DNA of 64,000 nucleotides, from assembly GCF_004168625.1 (NCBI RefSeq), contig NZ_SDWW01000006.1, positions 62,001 through 126,000 of the forward strand, given 5' to 3'. Positions 36,634-47,555 of the stretch are shown piece by piece. Source of the stretch: Pengzhenrongella frigida (GTDB lineage Bacteria; Actinomycetota; Actinomycetes; Actinomycetales; Cellulomonadaceae). A program made the translations under genes and the position numbers. Within the stretch, counting starts at the first letter, position 1; every line of letters begins with the position of its first letter. The notes under the pieces were generated by a model. It searched no databases, was not told the DNA's origin, and worked only from the letters and a program-made list of their open reading frames with translations.

Positions 36634-38613
36634 GTGACGCAGGACGAGGGGGTGGCGGCGTCTGCCGAGCAGGCGGCCGCTGCCCTCGTCGCGTCGCTCG
36701 TGGGGTTGCGGGCCGCCGCCGGCGAGGTGCGGGCACCGCTCGACCTGCCCGACGCCGAGCGGGTGCGGACCGAGCGGGCCGAGGTCCTCGACCAGCTCGA
36801 CGACTACCTGCTGCCGCGGGTGCGGGCGATCGGGGCACCCCTGCTGGTGGTCGTCGGCGGGTCGACCGGCGCCGGGAAGTCGACCCTGGTGAACTCGCTC
36901 CTCGGCGAGGTGGTCAGCGCAGCGGGGGTGCTCCGCCCGACCACGCGCGCCCCCGTCCTGGTGCACCACCCGCTGGATGCGGACTGGTTCCGGGGCGATC
37001 GGGTGCTGCCCGGGCTCGCGCGCGTGACCGGCCCCGACGCGTCGGCCGGTGGCGCCGGTGCGCTGCGGCTCGTGGCCTCCGCGGCGGTGCCGTCGGGGAT
37101 GGCGCTGCTCGACGCTCCCGACATCGACTCGGTCGTCCGGGAGAACCGGCGGCTCGCCGCCCAGCTCCTGGGTGCTGCGGACCTCTGGCTGTTCGTCACC
37201 ACGGCGGCGCGGTACGCCGACGCCGTCCCGTGGGACCTGCTGCTCACCGCCGCCCGCCGGCGCACCGAGATCGCCCTCGTGCTCGACCGCGTGGACCCCG
37301 GCACCGAGGGACCGGTGGGCACCCACCTCGCCCAGATGCTCGCCGAGCACGGGCTCGCGCGCGCCCCGGTGCTCCTCGTCGCGGAGGCCCCGGTCACCGA
37401 TGGACTCCTGCCGGCGAGCGTGGTGGCACCGGTGGCCGACTGGTTGACCGCGCTGGGCGGCGACGCCGTCGCCCGGGCGGCCGCGATCGCCCGGACGCGT
37501 GATGGCGCCATCGCCGACCTCCTGGTGCGCTCGGCCGTCCTCGCCGACGCGGCCGATGCGCAGCGCGCGGCCGACGGGCGCCTGCGCGCCATGGTCACGG
37601 CGGGGTACGACGACGCGCTCGCCACGGTGCTGCGGGCGACGTCGGACGGCACGATGCTGCGCGGCGAGGTGCTCGCGCGCTGGCAGGACGTGGTCGGGAC
37701 CGGGGAGTTCTTCCGGGCCATGGAGAGCCGGGTCGGCCGGGCCCGGGACCGCCTGGTGGCCGCGATGCGGGGGCGGCGCCCCCCGGAACCTGAGCTCGCA
37801 GCCGCCATCGGGCACGGGCTCGAGGCCGTCGTGCTCGACGCCGCCGGTGAGGCCGCCGATCGCGCGGAGACGGCCTGGCGTGCGGATCCGGCCGGCGCCG
37901 GGCTGCTCGCCGGTCCGCAGCCGCCGAGCGGGTCGGCCGATCTGCGCACGCAGGTCGCGGCCGAGATCCGCGCATGGCAGTCCGACGTCCTCGCCCTGGT
38001 GGGGGAGGAGGGCGCCGGCAAGCGGGCGACCGCGAGGGTGCTGTCGTTCGGGGTGAACGGGCTCGGTGCCGCGCTCATGGTCGTCGTGTTCGCCTCGACG
38101 GGTGGCCTGACCGGCGCCGAGATCGGGATCGCCGGCGGCTCGGCGCTGCTGGCCCAGCGCTTGCTCGAGGCGGTCTTCGGCGACGACGCGGTGCGCCAGC
38201 TCACGCGCACCGCAGCCGACCGGCTCACCGTGCGGGTCCGCGACGTCCTCGACGGGCAGGCCCGCCGATTCACGGTGCAGCTCGACGTGCTCGGCACCGC
38301 CCAGGCGAGCGGCGAGGCGTTGCGGGCTGCGGCGGACAGGGTCGCGGGCGCAGCGCGGGATGCCGCGGCGGCAGCGGCGTCGGCGACCGCCGACCTGGGC
38401 GGCGGGCCGAGCGCGGAGCCGGGCGAGCCGGTCGTGCTGCGCGGTACCGGTGCGGTGCGCGGTGCCGGTGCGCTGCGCGGTACGACTGGGCTGCGCGGTG
38501 CCGGTGCCGGTGGGCTGCGCGGTGCCGGCCTCGCGGCGCCCGACGACGCCCGGGGTGCGCTGCCTGCCCGTCCCTGGTGGCGCCGCCGCCCGCGCGGACC
38601 GGAGGCACCGTGA
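36634..38613 (+). CDS. Dynamin-like/P-loop GTPase, A-type, copy 2 (A2)
   Basis: 659 residues. G1 GSTGAGKST at 76-84, RPTT at 101-104, LLDAPDIDSV, and a LDRVD sequence at the G4 place. ADLWLFVTTAARYADAVPW matches A1. A long hydrophobic segment (around 470-520: GVNGLGAALMVVVFASTGGL, IGIAGGSALLAQRLLEAVFG) resembles the membrane-inserting paddle of bacterial dynamins. It is 106 residues longer than A1; the extra C-terminus is a repeat of LRG plus Gly/Ala/Thr. Starts 15 bases after ettA and overlaps B2 by GTGA. Confidence 0.75.
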   Translation: MTQDEGVAASAEQAAAALVASLVGLRAAAGEVRAPLDLPDAERVRTERAEVLDQLDDYLLPRVRAIGAPLLVVVGGSTGAGKSTLVNSLLGEVVSAAGVLRPTTRAPVLVHHPLDADWFRGDRVLPGLARVTGPDASAGGAGALRLVASAAVPSGMALLDAPDIDSVVRENRRLAAQLLGAADLWLFVTTAARYADAVPWDLLLTAARRRTEIALVLDRVDPGTEGPVGTHLAQMLAEHGLARAPVLLVAEAPVTDGLLPASVVAPVADWLTALGGDAVARAAAIARTRDGAIADLLVRSAVLADAADAQRAADGRLRAMVTAGYDDALATVLRATSDGTMLRGEVLARWQDVVGTGEFFRAMESRVGRARDRLVAAMRGRRPPEPELAAAIGHGLEAVVLDAAGEAADRAETAWRADPAGAGLLAGPQPPSGSADLRTQVAAEIRAWQSDVLALVGEEGAGKRATARVLSFGVNGLGAALMVVVFASTGGLTGAEIGIAGGSALLAQRLLEAVFGDDAVRQLTRTAADRLTVRVRDVLDGQARRFTVQLDVLGTAQASGEALRAAADRVAGAARDAAAAAASATADLGGGPSAEPGEPVVLRGTGAVRGAGALRGTTGLRGAGAGGLRGAGLAAPDDARGALPARPWWRRRPRGPEAP

Positions 38614-40205
38614 CCACGCGGGGACTCGATCTCGCCGCGCGGGTCGCCGCGCTGGACGAGGCCGTCGAGGCGGCGGTGGGCCGCCTTCCCGCGGTTGACC
38701 TCGAACCCGCCCGCCGCGCGCTGATCCATGCGCGCGAACGGCTCGCGCTGTCACCCGACCACACCGTCGTCGCGCTCGCGGGGTCGACCGGTTCGGGCAA
38801 GTCCTCGCTGCTCAACGCGATCGCCGGCGAGCAGATCGCCGAGACGGGCGTGCGGCGGCCGACCACCGGCTTCCCCGCGGCCGCGGTCTGGGGTGCGGAC
38901 GGCGCCGCCGAGCTGCTGGACTGGCTCGGCGTCGACGAACGCCGTCACCTGGCCGGACCGGCCGCCGAGGCAGCGACCGGTCTCGTGCTGATCGACCTGC
39001 CCGACCACGACTCGGTCGTCGTCGAGCACCGGGTGCGGGCCGAGCGCCTGCTGGAGCGGGTGGACCTGTTCGTGTGGGTCGCCGACCCCCAGAAGTACGC
39101 CGACGCCGCCCTGCACGAGCGCTACCTGCAGCCCCTCGCCACCCACGCGGACGTCGTCGTGCTCGCGCTCAACCAGGTCGACCGGCTGACGCCCGCCGAG
39201 CGAGACCGGTGCGTTGCTGATCTGCGCCGGCTCGCGGCCGAGGACGGCCTTGCCGGCGGCACCGTCCTGGCCGTCTCCGCGACCACGGGGGAGGGCCTGG
39301 ACGAGCTGCGCGAGCTGCTCCGGCAGGCCGCGAGCCGGCGCGTGGCAGCCACCGCGCGGCTCGTGGCCGACATCCGGGCCGAGGCGGCCCAGATCGCGGC
39401 CGCGTGCGGCGAGGGCGTCCCCCCGCGGATCCGGCGGGCCGCGCGGGACGAGCTCGTCACCGCGTTCGAGACCGCGGCGGGGGTCGGGGTCGTGGTCGAC
39501 GCCGTGCGCCGGTCGGCCGCCCGGCGGGCACGCGCCGCCACCGGCTGGCCGCCGACCCGATGGCTGGCACGGTTCCGCCCCGACCCGCTGCGCCGGTTGC
39601 ACCTCGACGGTGTCCCGGAGCGGCCCGAGCTCACCCGCTCGTCGCTGCCCGGTCCCGGGGCTGCGGGTCGGGCCCAGGCCGGCAATGCGGTGCGGGAGTA
39701 CACCGCGACCGCGACCGCCGGAGTTCCGCAGGTCTGGTCGCTGGCGGCGCGTGCGCGAGCGCGCGCCGCGGCGGCGACCTTGCCCGATGCGCTCGACCAG
39801 GCCGTCACCGGCACCCGGCTCGATGCGGAGCGGGTCCCGTTGTGGTGGCGCGCGGTCGGGGCGATCCAGTGGGTGCTGCTCGCCGCGCTCGCCGCCGGGC
39901 TGCTGTGGCTCGCGGGCCTCGTCCTGCTGACGTACTTCCGGTTGCCCGAGCCGACGACGCCCGTGTGGTTCGGTCTGCCGGCACCGACGGTGCTCGCCCT
40001 CGGCGGTGCGGCCGCCGGGATCCTGCTCGCCCTGGGTGCGCGGCTCACGGGCACGTGGGGCGCCCGTCGGAAGGCGGCACGGGCCCGCTCGCGGTTGCGC
40101 GCCGCCGTCGGGCAGGTGGCCGACGAGCGGCTCGTCCGGCCGGTGAGCGAGGAGATGCGCGCGCTCGAGCGGTGCCGGGCGGCGTCCCGGCTGGCGGCGC
40201 TGTGA
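38610..40205 (+). CDS. Membrane-anchored GTPase, B-type (YfjP-like), copy 2 (B2)
   Basis: 531 residues. G1 GSTGSGKSS at 58-66, RPTT at 83-86, DLPDHDS at 129-135, NQVD at 188-191, SATTGEG. DPQKYAD at 159-165 and RERLALSPDHTVVAL match B1, so B2 and B1 are paralogues. Two C-terminal helices (VLLAALAAGLLWLAGLVLL and VLALGGAAAGILLALG) flank a short outside loop. Forms a coupled pair with A2. Confidence 0.78.
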   Translation: MTTRGLDLAARVAALDEAVEAAVGRLPAVDLEPARRALIHARERLALSPDHTVVALAGSTGSGKSSLLNAIAGEQIAETGVRRPTTGFPAAAVWGADGAAELLDWLGVDERRHLAGPAAEAATGLVLIDLPDHDSVVVEHRVRAERLLERVDLFVWVADPQKYADAALHERYLQPLATHADVVVLALNQVDRLTPAERDRCVADLRRLAAEDGLAGGTVLAVSATTGEGLDELRELLRQAASRRVAATARLVADIRAEAAQIAAACGEGVPPRIRRAARDELVTAFETAAGVGVVVDAVRRSAARRARAATGWPPTRWLARFRPDPLRRLHLDGVPERPELTRSSLPGPGAAGRAQAGNAVREYTATATAGVPQVWSLAARARARAAAATLPDALDQAVTGTRLDAERVPLWWRAVGAIQWVLLAALAAGLLWLAGLVLLTYFRLPEPTTPVWFGLPAPTVLALGGAAAGILLALGARLTGTWGARRKAARARSRLRAAVGQVADERLVRPVSEEMRALERCRAASRLAAL

Positions 40206-40276
40206 CGACCACGCCCCACCGGACCACGCACGTGACGACCACCACCACCACGATGACGACGCAGGGGAGTGACCGG

Positions 40277-40807
40277 ATGAGCCGGCTCAGAGTTCCGGTC
40301 CAGCTGCGCTGGTCCGACATGGATGCCTACGGGCACATCAACAACGTCGAGATGTTCCGCGTCCTCGAGGAGGCGCGGATCGCGGCGTTCTGGGCCCACC
40401 CGCACCCCGGGGACGACGGCGGCTGGCCGACGGCGGTGATCGACGCCGGTCCGGGCTCGCAGACGGTGATGCTGGTCGCGCGGCAGGAGATCGAGTACCT
40501 CCGCCCGCTCGGGTACCGCCGTGCGCCGATCATCGTCGAGCTGTGGATCGGTCACCTCGGCGGGGCCAGCGTGGAGGTCTGCTACGAGGTGCACGACGGC
40601 GAGGGCGGCACCGAGGAGCACGATCTGCCGGCGACCGACGTGCCGGAGGGTGAGCCCCCGATCGTCTACGCGCGCGCGGCCACCACGCTCGTGCTGGTCG
40701 ACCCGGCCACCGGGTCGCCGCGACGCCTGACCGACGCCGAGCGGGCGTCCTGGTCGCCCTACTTCGGTGACGCGGTCAAGCTCCGGCGGCGCGGGTCGAC
40801 GACCTAG
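40277..40807 (+). CDS. Acyl-CoA thioesterase, 4HBT hotdog fold
   Basis: 176 residues. RWSDMDAYGHINNVEMFRVLEEARIAAF is the YbgC/FadM-type signature with the catalytic Asp, and VARQEIEYLRPLGYRRAPI completes the hotdog. Hydrolyses short or medium acyl-CoA. ATG 40277 is chosen because GGGGAG lies 8 bases upstream; an in-frame GTG at 40202 overlaps the B2 stop and would add 25 mostly Thr residues. Ends in a 4-base convergent overlap with the next gene. Confidence 0.85.
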   Translation: MSRLRVPVQLRWSDMDAYGHINNVEMFRVLEEARIAAFWAHPHPGDDGGWPTAVIDAGPGSQTVMLVARQEIEYLRPLGYRRAPIIVELWIGHLGGASVEVCYEVHDGEGGTEEHDLPATDVPEGEPPIVYARAATTLVLVDPATGSPRRLTDAERASWSPYFGDAVKLRRRGSTT

Positions 40808-42378
40808 TCTGCCGGCGGCGCCTCGGCGCGTTCGGCCGCCCGCGCGATCCCCTGCTGCATGCCGCCGAACACGATCCCGTGGAACGGGGCGACCGACCAC
40901 CAGTACAGCTGGCCGGCCAGACCGTGCGGGTGGAACAGCGCGCGCTGCGCGAACCTGGTGCCGCCCGCGCCGTCGTCCTCCACCCGCAGCTCGAGCCAGG
41001 CCAGGCCCGGCAGGCGCATCTCGGCCCGCAGCCGCAGCAGGCGGCCGGGTTCGACCTCCTCGACCCGCCAGAAGTCCACCGCGTCGTCGACCCGGAGCTC
41101 GCGCGGGTGCCGTCGGCCGCGGCGCAGCCCCGGCCCGCCCCAGAGGCGGTCCAGCACGCCGCGGACCTGCCACGCGAACGCCCACGAGTACCACCCGCGC
41201 TCGCCGCCGATCGCCTGGATCACCGCCCACAGCGCCTCGGGGGAGGCATCGACGGCCGTGCGGCGCTCGTCGACGTACAGCGAGCCGCCCGCCCAGTCGG
41301 GGTCGCTCGGCAACGGGTCGCTCGGGGCGCCCGGGAGGGACGCGGACGACCACCGGGTGTCCACGGTGGCCGCCTGGACCCGTTCGAGGGCCAGCCGCAC
41401 GGCGCGGTCGAAGCCGACCAGACCGTCCGGTGGGTCCGGGACATACGTCGCGATGTCGTGCTCGTCGCAGACCACCTCGTGGATCAACGACTCCACGAGC
41501 GGCTTGGCGAGCCCGGCCGGGACCGGGGTCACCACGCCGACCCAGTGGCTCGACAGGCGGGGGGTCAGGACGGGCACCCGGACGATCAGGCGGCGCGGCA
41601 GGCCCGCGGCGCGCGCGTAGCCCTGCATCATCTGGCGGTACGTGAGGACGTCGGGCCCGCCGATGTCGAACCCGCGGCTCACCTCCGCGGGCATGGTCGC
41701 CGAGCCCACCAGGTAGCGCAGCACGTCCCGGATCGCGATCGGCTGGATGCGGTTGTCGACCCACTTCGGCACGGTCATGGCCGGCAGACGCTCGGTGAGG
41801 TAGCGCATCATCTCGAAGCTCGCCGAGCCCGAGCCGAGGATGATCGCCGCGCGCAGCACCGTCGTCGGGACCCCCGACGCGAGCAGGATCTCCCCGACCT
41901 CCCGTCGCGACTCGAGGTGCGGGGACAGGTCCTCGCCCTCGGGGAACAGCCCGCCGAGGTACACGATCCGCTGGACGCCGGCCTCCCGGGCGGCGCGCGC
42001 GAAGGTGAGTGCGGTGGCGCGGTCGCGGGCCTCGAACTTGGCCCCCGAGCCCAGGGAGTGGACGAGGTAGTAGGCCACGTCGACGCCCTCGAGCGCGGCC
42101 CGCGTCTCGTCCAGCACGGACACGTCGGCCTGCACGATCTCGACCTCGCCGTACCAGGGGCGTCCGCGCAGCCGGCTGGGGTTGCGCGCCAGGGCGCGCA
42201 CGTGGTGCCCGACGGCGAGCAGCTCGGGCACGAGCCGTCCGCCCACGTACCCGGTCACCCCGGTCACGGCGACGGTCAGCGGTGCGACCCCCGCGAGGTC
42301 GGGGGTGACCACCACCGGCGTCGGCGCGCCGGAGTCGTCACCGGAGCCGGTCAAGAACGGTGCCGCAGCGTCACTCAT
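40804..42378 (-). CDS. NAD(P)-binding SDR protein with C-terminal DUF2867 domain
   Basis: 524 residues. N-terminal atypical SDR: VAVTGVTGYVGGRLVPELL (TGxxGxxG), VDVAYYLVHSLGSG, VQRIVYLGGLFPEG. From about residue 350 a DUF2867 domain (WYSWAFAWQVRGVLDRLWGG, LFHPHGLAGQLYWWSVAPFH), a START-like fold. Such fusions are common in actinobacteria and their reaction is unknown. Start overlaps the tesB stop by 8 bases, so they form a unit. Confidence 0.85.
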   Translation of the reverse strand: MSDAAAPFLTGSGDDSGAPTPVVVTPDLAGVAPLTVAVTGVTGYVGGRLVPELLAVGHHVRALARNPSRLRGRPWYGEVEIVQADVSVLDETRAALEGVDVAYYLVHSLGSGAKFEARDRATALTFARAAREAGVQRIVYLGGLFPEGEDLSPHLESRREVGEILLASGVPTTVLRAAIILGSGSASFEMMRYLTERLPAMTVPKWVDNRIQPIAIRDVLRYLVGSATMPAEVSRGFDIGGPDVLTYRQMMQGYARAAGLPRRLIVRVPVLTPRLSSHWVGVVTPVPAGLAKPLVESLIHEVVCDEHDIATYVPDPPDGLVGFDRAVRLALERVQAATVDTRWSSASLPGAPSDPLPSDPDWAGGSLYVDERRTAVDASPEALWAVIQAIGGERGWYSWAFAWQVRGVLDRLWGGPGLRRGRRHPRELRVDDAVDFWRVEEVEPGRLLRLRAEMRLPGLAWLELRVEDDGAGGTRFAQRALFHPHGLAGQLYWWSVAPFHGIVFGGMQQGIARAAERAEAPPAD

Positions 42379-43291
42379 GCCCGCCAGTGTGTCCGACGAG
42401 CTGGGTTTCGCCCAGCGGTTCGGGGACCCGGAACATGCCCTCCTGGGCGATGCTGGCCACGAGGGAGCCGGACTCGGTGTAGACCTTGGCCGTGCCCAGG
42501 CCCCGCCCGCCCTGGGCGCTCGGCGTGCCCTGGACGAAGAGGAGCCACTCGTCCACGCGCGCGGGGCGGTGCCACCACATCGCGTGGTCGAGGCTCGCCA
42601 CCGACAGCCCGGGGGTGGTCAGGCTCAGGCTGTGCCGACGCATGACCGGCTCCAGCAGGATCTCGTCGCACGCGTACGCCAGCAGGGCGCGGTGCATCAG
42701 CTCGTCGTCGGGGACGACCCCCCGGGCGCGCATCCAGAGCATCTGTCGGCCGGTCTGCTCGGGGGCCGGGTGAAGGTACAGCGACGCCTCGACGTGGCGC
42801 AGGTCGAACGCGCTCTCCTGGAGCCAGAAGCGGGCGAGCGGGTGGTCGATGTTCTCGAGCAGGTCGTGCGCGGAGCCCAGCTCGGACGGCGGCGGGGCGG
42901 CCGGCATGCGGTCGGAGTGCTCGAACCCCGGCTGCTCCTCCTGGAACGACGTGATCATCGACAGGATCGGCTGGTCCGGCCGGCCGTTCTGGTAGGCGTG
43001 CGTGCGGCGTGCGCTGAACGACCGGCCGTCGCGCATGCGCTCGACCCCGAAGCTGATCGGGAGCTGGGCGTCGCCGGGCCGCAGGAAGTACCCGTGCAGC
43101 GAGTGCGGCAACCGTCCCTCGGGCACGGTCCGGCCGGCGGCGAGGAGCGCCTGCGCGAGGACCTGGCCGCCGAAGACCCGACCGCCGGGCCGGTTCAGGC
43201 TGGTACCGGAGAACGTGTCCTCACCGTCGGTCGACAAGGTGAGCGCGGCGAGCAGCCGGGCCATCGGGTCCGGGGTGAGGGGTTCGGTCAT
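42371..43291 (-). CDS. tesB: Acyl-CoA thioesterase II
   Basis: 306 residues, double hotdog. GRVFGGQVLAQALLAAGRTVPEGRLPHSLHGYFLRPGD is the first hotdog motif; DEWLLF and the region SLDHAMWWHRPAR with a catalytic Asp mark the second. Hydrolyses medium and long acyl-CoA. First gene of the minus-strand pair. Confidence 0.93.
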   Translation of the reverse strand: MTEPLTPDPMARLLAALTLSTDGEDTFSGTSLNRPGGRVFGGQVLAQALLAAGRTVPEGRLPHSLHGYFLRPGDAQLPISFGVERMRDGRSFSARRTHAYQNGRPDQPILSMITSFQEEQPGFEHSDRMPAAPPPSELGSAHDLLENIDHPLARFWLQESAFDLRHVEASLYLHPAPEQTGRQMLWMRARGVVPDDELMHRALLAYACDEILLEPVMRRHSLSLTTPGLSVASLDHAMWWHRPARVDEWLLFVQGTPSAQGGRGLGTAKVYTESGSLVASIAQEGMFRVPEPLGETQLVGHTGGHE

Positions 43292-43361
43292 GTGCTAAAG
43301 GGTCACACAGTCTCCCGGCCGGAACGCCAGAAACCCGTCGTGGCCGGCGGTGATTCACGAC

Positions 43362-43781
43362 TCAGGTGTCGGCGGAATTTTGCATCGAGTGCGCCGCGCG
43401 CTCGAGGTAGTCCCAGAGCTGGGCCTGCGGCATCGGCGCGAGCCCGAGCGAGGCCACCGCCGTGCGCATGTGTGCCAGCCAGCGGTCCCGGGCCAGCGCG
43501 TCGACCCGGAACGGCGCGTGCCGCATCCGCAGCCGCGGGTGGCCGCGCTGCTCGGAGTACGTCGTGGGACCACCCCAGTACTGCTCGAGGAACATCGTCA
43601 GGCGGACCTTGGCGGGGCCGAGGTCCGCCTCGGGGTACATCGGGCGCAGCACGTCGTCCTGCGCCACGCCGTCGTAGAAGGCGTCCACGAGCCGCACGAA
43701 CGTGTCGTGCCCGCCGATCACGGCGTACAGGGAGCTCGGGTCGGGGGCGGCGGGGTTCGGGGTGCTCTCCACACCGGCCAT
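43362..43781 (-). CDS. Group II truncated haemoglobin
   Basis: 139 residues. [54 protein letters not shown] (with the proximal-site HAPF His and the Tyr/Trp group II residues) and RDRWLAHM are typical of GlbO. Probably handles oxygen or reactive nitrogen. Two starts fit: ATG 43781 or GTG three codons on, which has a GAGAAT box 5 bases before it. Confidence 0.92.
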   Translation of the reverse strand: MAGVESTPNPAAPDPSSLYAVIGGHDTFVRLVDAFYDGVAQDDVLRPMYPEADLGPAKVRLTMFLEQYWGGPTTYSEQRGHPRLRMRHAPFRVDALARDRWLAHMRTAVASLGLAPMPQAQLWDYLERAAHSMQNSADT

Positions 43782-43855
43782 TCTCGCATCGGGCCGGCCC
43801 GGGGGAGCGCGACCGGGGGCCCGGGGGAGTGCACGTGCGCACGAGGGGCACTAGG

Positions 43856-43871
43856 GTGGTCTAGACAAGTT
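43856..43871. promoter_or_regulatory. dre-like operator (DasR box) over the ptsH promoter
   Basis: TGGTCTAGACAA (43857-43868) matches 11 of 12 core bases of the DasR box TGGTCTAGACCA. It overlaps the end of a TAGGGT -10 element (43852-43857), so bound DasR would block the ptsH promoter. Confidence 0.65.
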
Positions 43872-43896
43872 GTCGTCGGCTCACCTGGAGGCCACC

Positions 43897-44157
43897 GTGC
43901 TCGAACGTCGTGTCACCGTCGCGATCGCCGAAGGGCTGCACGCGCGCCCGGCGGCCATGTTCGCCAAGCTCGCCGGTGAGCAGTCCGCGAAGGTCACGAT
44001 CGGCAAGGTCGGCGGTGAGCAGGTCGCCACCGACAGCATCCTCGGCGTGATGACCCTCGGTGCCGGGTTCGGTGACGTCGTCCTGCTCCAGGCCGACGAC
44101 GAGGGCGCCGCGGAGGCGCTCGCCGTGCTCGCCGAGTACCTCGCGACCGAGGACTGA
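43897..44157 (+). CDS. ptsH: PTS phosphocarrier protein HPr
   Basis: 86 residues. Carries phosphate from Enzyme I to IIA. VAIAEGLHARPAAMFAKLA holds the phosphorylated His; the Ser46-like site sits in ATDSILGVMTLGAG. GTG 43897 follows GGAGG by 5 bases. Unusually, it faces ptsI tail to tail with a 14-base gap. Confidence 0.95.
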   Translation: MLERRVTVAIAEGLHARPAAMFAKLAGEQSAKVTIGKVGGEQVATDSILGVMTLGAGFGDVVLLQADDEGAAEALAVLAEYLATED

Positions 44158-44171
44158 CCGCTCGAGCTGAG

Positions 44172-45884
44172 CTACAGCCCCAGCTCGTCGAGCACGGGCA
44201 GGTGCGCGCGCACCGCAGCGCGCGCACCGTCGGCCGACTCGGCCGTCAGAGCCAGCTCGGCCAGCTGGCGGCACTCGTCCGCGCTGACCGAGGCGAGGAC
44301 CGCGGCGACGTCGGGCAGGGCGGGCGTGCTCATCGAGAGCGTCGCGACCCCGAGCCCGACCAGCACGACGGCGAGCGCGGGATCGGCCGCGGCCTCGCCG
44401 CACACCCCGACCGGACGGCCCTGCTGCGCGCCGCCGCGGCAGGTCGCCGCGATGAGCTGGAGCACCGCGGGCTGCCAGGAGGTCGACAGCACGGCGAGGT
44501 CGCCGAGCAGCCGGTCGGCCGCCATGGCGTACTGGGTGAGGTCGTTGGTGCCGATGCTGGCGAACTGGGCGCGGGCGAGGATCGGCCCGGACTGCAGCGC
44601 GGCGCTCGGCACCTCGACCATGACCCCGGCGGTCATCAGACCATGCGCGTGGCAGCGGCCGACGAACTCCTCGGTCTCGGCCACGGTCGACACCATCGGT
44701 GCCATCACCCACACGTCGGCGCTCTCGGCCTCGGCCGCGCGGGCGATCGCGGTGAGCTGGTCGTCGAGGATCTCCGGGTTGCGCGTTGAGGTGCGCAGCC
44801 CTCGGACGCCGAGGGCCGGGTTGGGCTCGTCGGTGTTGGTGAGGAACGGCAGCGGCTTGTCCGCCCCGGCATCGAGGGTGCGGACGACGACCTTCTTGCC
44901 GGCGAACGCCGCGAGCACCTGGCGGTACTGCTCGACCTGCTCGTCGATGGTCGGCGCCTGGGCGCGGTCGAGGAAGCAGAACTCGGTGCGGAACAGGCCC
45001 ACGCCCTCGGCGCCCGCGTCGGCCGCGGCCTGGGCGCCGGCCGGCTTGCCGATGTTGGCCAGCAGCGGCACGAGGTGCCCGTCGCTCGTGCGCCCGGTGC
45101 CGTCGAACGTGCGCACCCGCGCAGCCAGCTCGGCGGCCCGGGCGAGCTGGGCGTCGGTCGGGTCGAGCGTGACCGTCCCGGCCGCGCCGTCCACCAGCAC
45201 GAGGGTGCCGGCGGTGAGCGAGGTCACTCCCGCGGCGCCGACCACGGCGGGGATGCCGAGCGAGCGGGCGATGATCGCGGTGTGCGACGTCGGGCCGCCC
45301 TCGCTGGTGATGATCGCGACGACCCGGGCCGGGTCGAGCGTGGCGGTGTCGGCCGGGGCCAGGTCCACCGCGAGCAGCACGAAGGGGTGCCCCGGGTCCG
45401 GGACGCCGGGCGCGGGTCGGCCGGTCAGGACGGCCACGATCCGGCCGCGCACGTCGGCGACGTCGCCGGTCCGCTCCGCCATGTACCCGCCGAGGCTCTT
45501 GAGCTGGTCGATCACGACCGAGGCCGCCTGCCAGACGGCCCGGGCAGGGTCGATCCGGTCCGTGCGCACCAGGCGCTGGGCCGCCTTCACCAGGGTCGGG
45601 TCGGCGGCCATCATGGCCGTGGTCTCGAGGATCTCGCGACCGGTTCCGCTCGCGCGGGTCGCGGCCTGCTCGAGGTCGCGGCGCACCGCGGCGGAGGCCG
45701 CCGCGATCCGCTCGGCGGCGGCGTCGGCGTCGTCGGTGGCCCCGAGGCTCGCGCCCACCGGGGGCTCCGGGAGGGCGTCGGGCATGGCCACGAGGACGCC
45801 CGACGCGCGGCCCGGGCTGACGCCGATCCCGGTGAGAACCTGCTGGTCGCCGGCTCTGGTGCTCTCGTCCGGGCTGGTGCTCAT
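44172..45884 (-). CDS. ptsI: PTS Enzyme I (phosphoenolpyruvate-protein phosphotransferase)
   Basis: 570 residues, full length. GIGVSPGRASG at the start, the phospho-His domain GGPTSHTAIIARSLGIPAVVG, and the PEP barrel: RTLDAGADKPLPF, GVRGLR, MAPMVSTVAE, SIGTNDLTQYAMAADR and GVCGEAAADP with the catalytic Cys. GAGGA lies 6 bases before the ATG. Feeds phosphate to HPr on the other strand. A TACGGT box upstream may be its promoter. Confidence 0.96.
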   Translation of the reverse strand: MSTSPDESTRAGDQQVLTGIGVSPGRASGVLVAMPDALPEPPVGASLGATDDADAAAERIAAASAAVRRDLEQAATRASGTGREILETTAMMAADPTLVKAAQRLVRTDRIDPARAVWQAASVVIDQLKSLGGYMAERTGDVADVRGRIVAVLTGRPAPGVPDPGHPFVLLAVDLAPADTATLDPARVVAIITSEGGPTSHTAIIARSLGIPAVVGAAGVTSLTAGTLVLVDGAAGTVTLDPTDAQLARAAELAARVRTFDGTGRTSDGHLVPLLANIGKPAGAQAAADAGAEGVGLFRTEFCFLDRAQAPTIDEQVEQYRQVLAAFAGKKVVVRTLDAGADKPLPFLTNTDEPNPALGVRGLRTSTRNPEILDDQLTAIARAAEAESADVWVMAPMVSTVAETEEFVGRCHAHGLMTAGVMVEVPSAALQSGPILARAQFASIGTNDLTQYAMAADRLLGDLAVLSTSWQPAVLQLIAATCRGGAQQGRPVGVCGEAAADPALAVVLVGLGVATLSMSTPALPDVAAVLASVSADECRQLAELALTAESADGARAAVRAHLPVLDELGL

Positions 45885-45960
45885 GGGGTCCTCGGTTCGT
45901 CAGGCTCGGTGGCACGGGGTTCGGGTGGGCCGGTCACCACCACCGTAGGGCGAGCAGCGG

Positions 45961-45991
45961 GCCGGTGCGGGGATCGGGCCCCCGCACCGGC
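45961..45991 (-). terminator. Terminator after the IIC gene
   Basis: 11-bp stem (45961-45971 with 45981-45991) and 9-base loop, 6 bases after the IIC stop on the minus strand. Confidence 0.65.
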
Positions 45992-45997
45992 CGACCG

Positions 45998-47359
<1,362 letters not shown>

Positions 47360-47452
47360 GGTGGAGGCACTCCTCGTTGTGTGCGGTCACGCCGCCGGGG
47401 CTTCCGGCGCTCGCCGGTCCGACGCGCCGAGCCGTCGGCTCACGAGTGCGCT

Positions 47453-47468
47453 AGTTGTCTGGACCAGT
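47453..47468. promoter_or_regulatory. dre-like operator between IIC and dasR-like genes
   Basis: TTGTCTGGACCA (47455-47466) matches 10 of 12 DasR box core bases. It lies in the 196-base divergent gap, about 100 bases from each start, and could control both genes. Confidence 0.6.
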
Positions 47469-47555
47469 TGGTGCACACTGTGGTGGAATGGAACCTGCGG
47501 TGTCAAGGCGTGCAGGGCACGGACCCGATGGCGGGCGATCAGGGGTGGTGGAGCA

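Noticed and set aside
39122-41764. 880-codon minus-strand frame across B2, thioesterase and SDR gene
   Set aside because: Crosses several real genes, no domain, Arg/Pro-rich.
45900-45960. Possible dre site before ptsI (TGGTGGTGACCG)
   Set aside because: Only 8 of 12 matches and lacks the GTCTNGAC core.
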